DNA of 58,810 nt from Bacteroidales bacterium (GTDB lineage: Bacteria; Bacteroidota; Bacteroidia; Bacteroidales; Tenuifilaceae): the NCBI GenBank assembly GCA_016931855.1, contig JAFGDZ010000071.1, positions 1-58,810 on the forward strand. Reading direction: 5' to 3'. A program made the translations under genes and the position numbers. The number at the start of each line of letters is the position of its first letter. Positions within the stretch are counted from its first letter, which is position 1. Positions 53,530-58,810 of this stretch are shown one piece after another. The notes under the pieces were generated by a model. The model was not told the origin of the DNA. It was given only the letters and a program-made list of their open reading frames with translations, and ran no database searches.

Positions 53530-56289
53530 ATGTCGAGGGGTCTTGTTTCAAGAATAGCTATATCTGGTATTTTTCTCGCATTTTGGACCATATCTAGTGG
53601 GCAAAATATTAGTAGAATTGATAGTTTAAATGCAAAACTAGAATCTAAAAATACGCCCAAAAAGCGAGTTGAGTTACTAGATCAGCTTAGTAGAGAGTAT
53701 ATCCCCTACTCAACTAGAGCCATGATTTATGCTGTTGATGCAAATAGTTTGGCTCGCGAAATTAATGATTATGAACTTGTTATTAAAACGCTATTTACGT
53801 TAGCCAAAGCGCAGAACCTACTACTTGATAAAACTCAAGAACCAGAGTCGCACTATAGTGAGGCAATTTTAATTGCACGTAAAAATAATAGCACATACTA
53901 TGAGGCGCAAACTCTGTTTGAGTGGTCTCAGCTTGATTTGCTATTGAATAGATTTGCCAATGCAGAGTCAAAACTGCTTAAGGCCGACTCATTATTCAGG
54001 AGCGAAGATAGGTTTACCGAGGCAGCGAAGGTTAATTTAGCTCTTGCTGGATATATGCAAAGCCAGCATAAGTTCCCTGCTGCAGAGAGCTATTACAAGA
54101 AATCGAACGAACTTTTTTCTAAAGGAATAATTGGACAGGAGCGATTCGATGCGCTTGTTGGTTTGGCTAGGTTAAAGCGCCAGCAAGGCAATGTATCAGA
54201 AATGGCAGCTATTTATAAAGGAATAATGTCTGATGCAGAGATTATTGCCGACTTAAATAGAAAGTCCTATTTCTATACAAGTTTGTTTGCTAAAACTCTT
54301 GTTGAGTACGGGATAGACCTTAGGTTGGCAAACCAGCCCGATTCTTCGCTCAGGTACATAAACAAGGGTATTGATGTTATTTGCCAGTTTGATACTACCG
54401 ATTATGTTGTAGGTAGGCAGCTGGCAGAGTTTTATTTAGAACACAACTTCTCTTTGCACCAAAAGGGCTTAAAGAATCTTGGCGAATTTAGCAAGGATAA
54501 GGCGTTTCTTATTTTAGAGCACTTTAAAGATTCGTTTGGCCTTTCCTCTGCACATAGGCTTATGGCCGATTACCACCTAAAAAACGGACCGCTACCTAAA
54601 GCGGCTTTTCACCTAAAAACCTTTTTCCACTTTGTAAATAGGTTGGATAACCCGTTGTTACAAGCTAAAGCAATTGGGCAGATTGGTCTGGTACAAATGA
54701 AGTTGGGTAACTTTAAGAACTCCTTGGGCGCATTTAGAGGGGGACTAAGGATTTCGTCTCAGTATGGTTTTGTTGCTCTTGAGAGTTGGCTTTACTCTGG
54801 ATTGGCCAATGTATCTATGTTCCTGGACAGTCCCGATTCAACTGTAGTTCAAGCTAACCTGGCTCTGCTTCGTAACTTAAATATTGGCGATACCCTGTTA
54901 AAGTACACCAACTACTGCCACTTGTTGTCGGCGTATTTGGCCAAGGCCGATACGGATGGGGCTGGCGATATTGTTACTAAGTTGCTTAGGTTTCCATCGG
55001 GTTTGGAGTATCCCATGTTTACCCAGTACGGATATGCGCCTCGCGATTTGCTTCTTGGAAAGTTCTACTTGGCCACAGGCGATTATGGCAGAGCCTACTC
55101 TCACCTCGAAAAAAGTTTGCAAAAATCAACTGTAGAGGAGATTAAGGAAGTAGAAAGGGACTCTTACTTGGCGCTTTCAGAGTATTATAGGTTAACGGCC
55201 AATTACCAAAAAGCGTTGGTGTATCTGCATAAGCATCAGAAGTTAAAGGATGAGATTCTTAATATATACTCTCGTAGGCTATTCACGCTTTACGATTTAA
55301 ATGAGCGTACTGTTGCTCAAAAGCTTCAGAATAAAATATTGCTCCGCGAAAAGGAGATTCAGCAGGAGAAGTTGAACCAAAAGGAGTTGCAACTATCGCT
55401 AACAGCCATTGCCGTTGCCATTTTCTCCGTACTATCCATTGCGTTGTACATTAATATCCGTAAGCGTAACAAGGCATATAAAATGCTTGCCCATCAATCT
55501 AATGAGCTGCTTGAGAAGAATAGGCAGCTTGCGGAACAAAAAGGGGTGCTTGAGCAAAGTGAGGAGAAAATACGCGTGCAGAACGATGATTTAACCACGC
55601 TCAACCACACAAAGGACAAGTTCTTCTCCATTATAGCACACGATCTTCGGAATCCTTTTACTGGGTTAATCGGCTTAACCTCTTATTTGATTGAGAATGT
55701 TGATGACATGCCAAAGGATGAGGTAAAGGAACTGTTACAATCGGTTAACTCAAGTTCCCGGGAAACATTCTCCTTGCTAGAGAACTTGCTAGATTGGGCT
55801 CGAACACAGATTAACTCTATAGCCTTTAACCCAAGTACTTTTGATTTGTACGATGTGGTTGACTCTGCCCTTAAGATTCTTACTGCCTCGGCAAACACAA
55901 AGGGGGTGAAACTTTATAACAGGGTTGAAGTGCCTACTCTGGTTTACGCCGATAAGTATATGGTGGAAACTATTGTTCGTAATCTTGTTGGCAATGCGCT
56001 CAAATACACCAGCACTAGCGGTAGGGTTGAGGTTATTAGCTTTGTTGTTGACGAGAAGGTTCGCATATCTGTTAACGATACGGGATTAGGCATTAGCTCC
56101 GATCTGTTGGAGAAGCTATTTAGCATTGAAATGGTTAGCTCCAAAGTGGGTACAGCAAACGAAAAGGGAGCTGGTTTAGGTCTTGTGGTTTGTCGTGAGT
56201 TTATTCAGAAACATAATGAGCAAATTTGGGCTGAAAGCAATATTGGCGAGGGTTCTAGTTTCTATTTTACGCTTAAACGTCCAAAGTAA
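53530..56289 (+). CDS. TPR-type sensor histidine kinase
   Basis: A 919-residue kinase. An N-terminal signal region (about 8-24), then a long TPR solenoid (about 40-600), one membrane helix (about 621-640, LTAIAVAIFSVLSIALYINI), a coiled coil, a HisKA domain with phosphoacceptor His near 704 (FFSIIAHDLRNPF) and a HATPase domain ending about 917 (GAGLGLVVCREFI). There is no receiver or output domain and no adjacent response regulator, so the partner is encoded elsewhere. The overall plan resembles the TPR-PP2C protein at 43129. The C-terminus is followed at once by a heptamer array. Confidence 0.93.
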   Translation: MSRGLVSRIAISGIFLAFWTISSGQNISRIDSLNAKLESKNTPKKRVELLDQLSREYIPYSTRAMIYAVDANSLAREINDYELVIKTLFTLAKAQNLLLDKTQEPESHYSEAILIARKNNSTYYEAQTLFEWSQLDLLLNRFANAESKLLKADSLFRSEDRFTEAAKVNLALAGYMQSQHKFPAAESYYKKSNELFSKGIIGQERFDALVGLARLKRQQGNVSEMAAIYKGIMSDAEIIADLNRKSYFYTSLFAKTLVEYGIDLRLANQPDSSLRYINKGIDVICQFDTTDYVVGRQLAEFYLEHNFSLHQKGLKNLGEFSKDKAFLILEHFKDSFGLSSAHRLMADYHLKNGPLPKAAFHLKTFFHFVNRLDNPLLQAKAIGQIGLVQMKLGNFKNSLGAFRGGLRISSQYGFVALESWLYSGLANVSMFLDSPDSTVVQANLALLRNLNIGDTLLKYTNYCHLLSAYLAKADTDGAGDIVTKLLRFPSGLEYPMFTQYGYAPRDLLLGKFYLATGDYGRAYSHLEKSLQKSTVEEIKEVERDSYLALSEYYRLTANYQKALVYLHKHQKLKDEILNIYSRRLFTLYDLNERTVAQKLQNKILLREKEIQQEKLNQKELQLSLTAIAVAIFSVLSIALYINIRKRNKAYKMLAHQSNELLEKNRQLAEQKGVLEQSEEKIRVQNDDLTTLNHTKDKFFSIIAHDLRNPFTGLIGLTSYLIENVDDMPKDEVKELLQSVNSSSRETFSLLENLLDWARTQINSIAFNPSTFDLYDVVDSALKILTASANTKGVKLYNRVEVPTLVYADKYMVETIVRNLVGNALKYTSTSGRVEVISFVVDEKVRISVNDTGLGISSDLLEKLFSIEMVSSKVGTANEKGAGLGLVVCREFIQKHNEQIWAESNIGEGSSFYFTLKRPK

Positions 56290-56291
56290 GG

Positions 56292-56375
56292 AGGTGAAAG
56301 GATGAAGTGTAAAGGTTAAAGGATTCAACGACTAAACACTAATCACTAAACACCAAACACTGTACGCCAACCACA
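56292..56375. repeat. Composite heptamer array between kinase and OPT genes
   Basis: Twelve successive 7-base units in one register from 56292: first five purine-rich (AGGTGAA, AGGATGA, AGTGTAA, AGGTTAA, AGGATTC), then AACGACT, AAACACT, AATCACT, AAACACC, AAACACT and two weaker units. The array starts two bases after the stop codon of the kinase gene. Confidence 0.85.
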
Positions 56376-56418
56376 CTCTGAGCCCTCCTCATTCCATTTC
56401 TTATCCACCCAAATACTA

Positions 56419-56445
56419 CCCTGCAAATATGCAGGGTTTTCTTTT
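56419..56445 (+). terminator. Terminator after TPR kinase
   Basis: CCCTGCA (56419-56425) pairs with TGCAGGG (56430-56436) around AATA, followed by TTTTCTTTTT. Confidence 0.8.
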
Positions 56446-56503
56446 TACCTCATTTTGGCTATTTTTGAGTTTTTCTACCAAAACCTTACTAAATCTTATA
56501 AAT

Positions 56504-58495
56504 ATGTCTCACAATTCGGAAAGCGAGAAGATTAAAGGTCTTCCAGAAAATGCGTACACAGAGCTGGCTCCTGGCGAGGAGTATCAGCCTGTGATGCCGG
56601 GAAATAAAGTTGTTCCCGAGGTTAATGCATGGAGTGTTACGCTAGGCTTACTTATGGCGGTTATTTTCTCTGCAGCCGCAGCTTATCTTGGGTTAAAAAT
56701 AGGACAGGTTTTTGAAGCCGCTATTCCAATTGCAATTATTGCTGTGGGTTTATCAACAGTAACAAAACGCAAGGGTGCCCTAGGCGAGAATATAATTATT
56801 CAGTCAATTGGCGCTAGTTCTGGCGTAATTGTAGCAGGAGCAATTTTTACGCTACCAGCGCTATACATTCTCGATTTGGAGGCCGAGTTCTATCAGGTGT
56901 TTCTATCCTCATTACTTGGTGGCATTTTGGGTATTCTTTTCCTTATCCCATTCCGTAAGTACTTTGTGTCCGATATGCACGGTAAGTACCCTTTCCCCGA
57001 GGCTACCGCAACTACCGAGGTGCTTGTGTCTGGTGAGAAGGGTGGGAATCAGGCTCGTTTGCTATTAGTTAGCGGGTTAATTGGTGGTATCTACGATTTT
57101 ATTATCGCAACCTTTGGATGGTGGAGCGAGGTGTTTACAACCCGCGTTATTCCATTTGGTGAGGTGCTGGCCGATAAAGCAAAGCTTGTTTTCAAAATTA
57201 ACGTTGGCTCTGCCGTAATGGGGCTTGGCTATATTATTGGGTTAAAGTATGCCGCTATTATTACTGCTGGTTCTTTTGTTGGTTGGTTTGTGCTTATCCC
57301 GCTTATCAACTACTTTGCTCCGGGAATGACTGTTCCTGTTGGTAACAACGTTGTTGACCTTATTGGTAACATGAGTGCCGAGGGGATTTTTGCTAACTAC
57401 GTTCGCCCTGTGGGTATTGGTGGTATTGCAATGGCTGGTATTATTGGCATTATACGCTCAAGCGGGATTATTAAAAAGGCATTTGGCTTAGCAATTACCG
57501 AAACTTTTAGCAAGAAGGGTAACGTTACAAAAGAGGAAATGCGTACCCGTAGGGATATTCCAATGGTAATTATTGCTGGTGGTATTCTACTAACTGCTGT
57601 TCTAGTATTTGTGTTCTTCCAGTTTGGTGTAGTTAACAACCTGTATCATGCGCTTATTGGTTTGGCTATAGTAATGGTTATTGCATTCCTATTTACCACT
57701 GTAGCAGCAAATGCCATTGCAATTGTTGGTACAAACCCAGTATCGGGGATGACCCTTATGACCCTTATTATTGCTTCACTTATTATGGCATCGGTAGGTC
57801 TTTCTGGTAAATCGGGAATGGTTGCTGCGCTGGTTATTGGGGGTGTGGTTTGTACTGCATTGTCAATGGCAGGGGGCTTTATCACCGACCTCAAAATTGG
57901 GTACTGGTTGGGCGCATCGCCATATAAGCAGGAGAGCTGGAAATTCTTAGGTACACTTGTTTCTGCTGCAACAGTGGGTGGTGTAATCATCATCCTAAAT
58001 AAAACTTACGGATTTACTGGCGAGGGTGCACTTGTTGCTCCTCAGGCAAATGCTATGGCAGCCGTAATTGAGCCTATGATGAGTGGTAAGCCTGCTCCAT
58101 GGTTGCTATACGGTGCGGGTGCTTTCCTTTCACTAATCCTAACCATGATTGGAGTTCCAGCATTGGCTTTTGCTTTGGGTATGTTTATTCCGCTTCAACT
58201 TAATACGCCACTTCTAATTGGCGGTATCATTGCGCACATTGTATCAACCCGTAGTAAGGATAAGGCCATTAATCAGGCTCGTAAGGAGCGTGGAACCCTT
58301 ATCGCATCAGGATTTATTGCTGGTGGTGCATTAATGGGTGTTATTAGTGCAATACTTCGCTTTGGCGGTATTAACTATGTTAATGCAGAGTGGTTTGAGT
58401 CGCACTCAGCAGAGATTCTAGCGCTAGTAATGTTCTGCGCCCTTTGCGGATACATGGTTTGGGAATCGCTACGCGCTAAGCCAGAAGAGGAGTAG
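56504..58495 (+). CDS. OPT family oligopeptide transporter
   Basis: A 663-residue integral membrane protein from ATG 56504 (the longer frame from 56429 starts inside the terminator). It has about 15-16 hydrophobic segments and OPT signatures such as SAAAAYLGLKIGQVFEAAIP, GKYPFPEATATTEVL and GVPALAFALGMFIPL. OPT proteins import peptides or metal-chelator complexes using the proton gradient. In the bacterial group the substrate is rarely known. Heptamer arrays flank it on both sides. Confidence 0.94.
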   Translation: MSHNSESEKIKGLPENAYTELAPGEEYQPVMPGNKVVPEVNAWSVTLGLLMAVIFSAAAAYLGLKIGQVFEAAIPIAIIAVGLSTVTKRKGALGENIIIQSIGASSGVIVAGAIFTLPALYILDLEAEFYQVFLSSLLGGILGILFLIPFRKYFVSDMHGKYPFPEATATTEVLVSGEKGGNQARLLLVSGLIGGIYDFIIATFGWWSEVFTTRVIPFGEVLADKAKLVFKINVGSAVMGLGYIIGLKYAAIITAGSFVGWFVLIPLINYFAPGMTVPVGNNVVDLIGNMSAEGIFANYVRPVGIGGIAMAGIIGIIRSSGIIKKAFGLAITETFSKKGNVTKEEMRTRRDIPMVIIAGGILLTAVLVFVFFQFGVVNNLYHALIGLAIVMVIAFLFTTVAANAIAIVGTNPVSGMTLMTLIIASLIMASVGLSGKSGMVAALVIGGVVCTALSMAGGFITDLKIGYWLGASPYKQESWKFLGTLVSAATVGGVIIILNKTYGFTGEGALVAPQANAMAAVIEPMMSGKPAPWLLYGAGAFLSLILTMIGVPALAFALGMFIPLQLNTPLLIGGIIAHIVSTRSKDKAINQARKERGTLIASGFIAGGALMGVISAILRFGGINYVNAEWFESHSAEILALVMFCALCGYMVWESLRAKPEEE

Positions 58496-58544
58496 GTGTT
58501 TTGTGTATGGTGTTTAGTGTTTAGTGTATAGTAATTAGTGCTTC
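58496..58544. repeat. Heptamer array, GTGTTTA type
   Basis: Seven 7-base units in register starting at the base after the OPT stop codon: GTGTTTT, GTGTATG, GTGTTTA, GTGTTTA, GTGTATA, GTAATTA, GTGCTTC. The consensus is the reverse complement of the CACTAAA-type units further right. Confidence 0.85.
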
Positions 58545-58635
58545 GGAACATATGTTTCACTAAACACTTATATATCAGCAATAGTTAAAACAGAGAAACG
58601 TAAAAATGATATTTAGTACGCTGAAATATTATTGC

Positions 58636-58677
58636 GACTAAACACTACCCCCCAAACACTAAGCTCTAATCTATCTG
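58636..58677. repeat. Heptamer array, CACTAAA type
   Basis: Six units: GACTAAA, CACTACC, CCCCAAA, CACTAAG, CTCTAAT, CTATCTG. It is inverted relative to 58496-58544. Confidence 0.75.
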
Positions 58678-58733
58678 CAAACGTTAGAACAAAAAAGCAA
58701 AGATGGTGTGTAGCTCGTTTCATTATTTGTGTC

Positions 58734-58761
58734 GTCTAAACACTATACACCAAACACTAAC
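58734..58761. repeat. Heptamer array, CACTAAA type, short
   Basis: Four units: GTCTAAA, CACTATA, CACCAAA, CACTAAC, in the same orientation as 58636-58677. Confidence 0.7.
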
Positions 58762-58810
58762 TTTTGAATGGGTTTATTGGTTATCATCAGCATAAACTAA
58801 AAACAGAGAA

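Larger units (their letters stand above)
58496..58810. other. Gene-free right end with heptamer arrays
   Basis: No gene is seen between the OPT stop codon and the window end. The stretch holds three heptamer arrays separated by AT-rich DNA (58545-58635 and 58678-58733). I saw no terminator or RNA. Confidence 0.6.

Noticed and set aside
56292-58761. Heptamer arrays considered as CRISPR
   Set aside because: Units are 7 bases, degenerate and without unique spacers, and no cas gene is present.

Overview
The window looks like chromosomal DNA of a member of the Bacteroidota, most likely an anaerobic or facultative Bacteroidales-type organism. It holds two SusC/SusD outer-membrane pairs, a CarboxypepD-plug TonB receptor, LytS/LytTR and hybrid kinases, a bifunctional formiminotransferase-cyclodeaminase, NrfHA, an ftsK-lolA pair, and repeated promoter boxes of the Bacteroidota type (TAnnTTTG). 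I could not name a species. I saw no rRNA, tRNA, CRISPR array, insertion sequence or prophage gene.

Layout. 1-272: promoter, dyad and GC-rich leader of a leftward gene that runs off the window, then a very long hairpin. 273-7087: phosphohexomutase, hybrid sensor kinase, Tex, Cys-rich lipoprotein. 7146-14550: Omp85-like outer-membrane protein, YfcC-type carrier, and histidine-degradation genes hutI and ftcD with a DUF4197 lipoprotein between them. 14897-25071: two SusC/SusD pairs whose SusC genes share a nearly identical promoter, leader and N-terminal segment but then diverge. 25157-28096: sulfate activation (cysC, cysD, cysN). 28156-35880: Nudix, an unlisted 41-residue membrane protein, an NlpC/P60 peptidase, a PgpH-like HD phosphodiesterase, lolA, ftsK and a lipoprotein. 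36176-40060: carbamate kinase and ornithine carbamoyltransferase, an RRM protein, DUF456, acylphosphatase and an NTF2-like protein. 40243-45321: NrfA/NrfH, an AlkA-type glycosylase and a TPR-PP2C phosphatase. 45546-58495: M23/LysM peptidase, a TIGR02265-like protein, TonB receptor plus TPR protein, LytS/LytTR pair, PgeF-like protein, GNAT, TPR histidine kinase and OPT transporter.

Physiology suggested by the genes: late steps of histidine breakdown to glutamate and folate one-carbon units, ATP from carbamoyl phosphate, nitrite reduction to ammonium, sulfate activation to PAPS, and uptake of polymers or oligomers through TonB-dependent pores.

The least explained structure is a set of degenerate tandem arrays with an exact 7-base period (10470-10511, 10562-10603, 56292-56375, 58496-58544, 58636-58677, 58734-58761). 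They lie only between genes, occur in opposing orientations, and flank both sides of the OPT transporter gene. I consider these the best candidate for something undescribed. Most genes themselves belong to known families.
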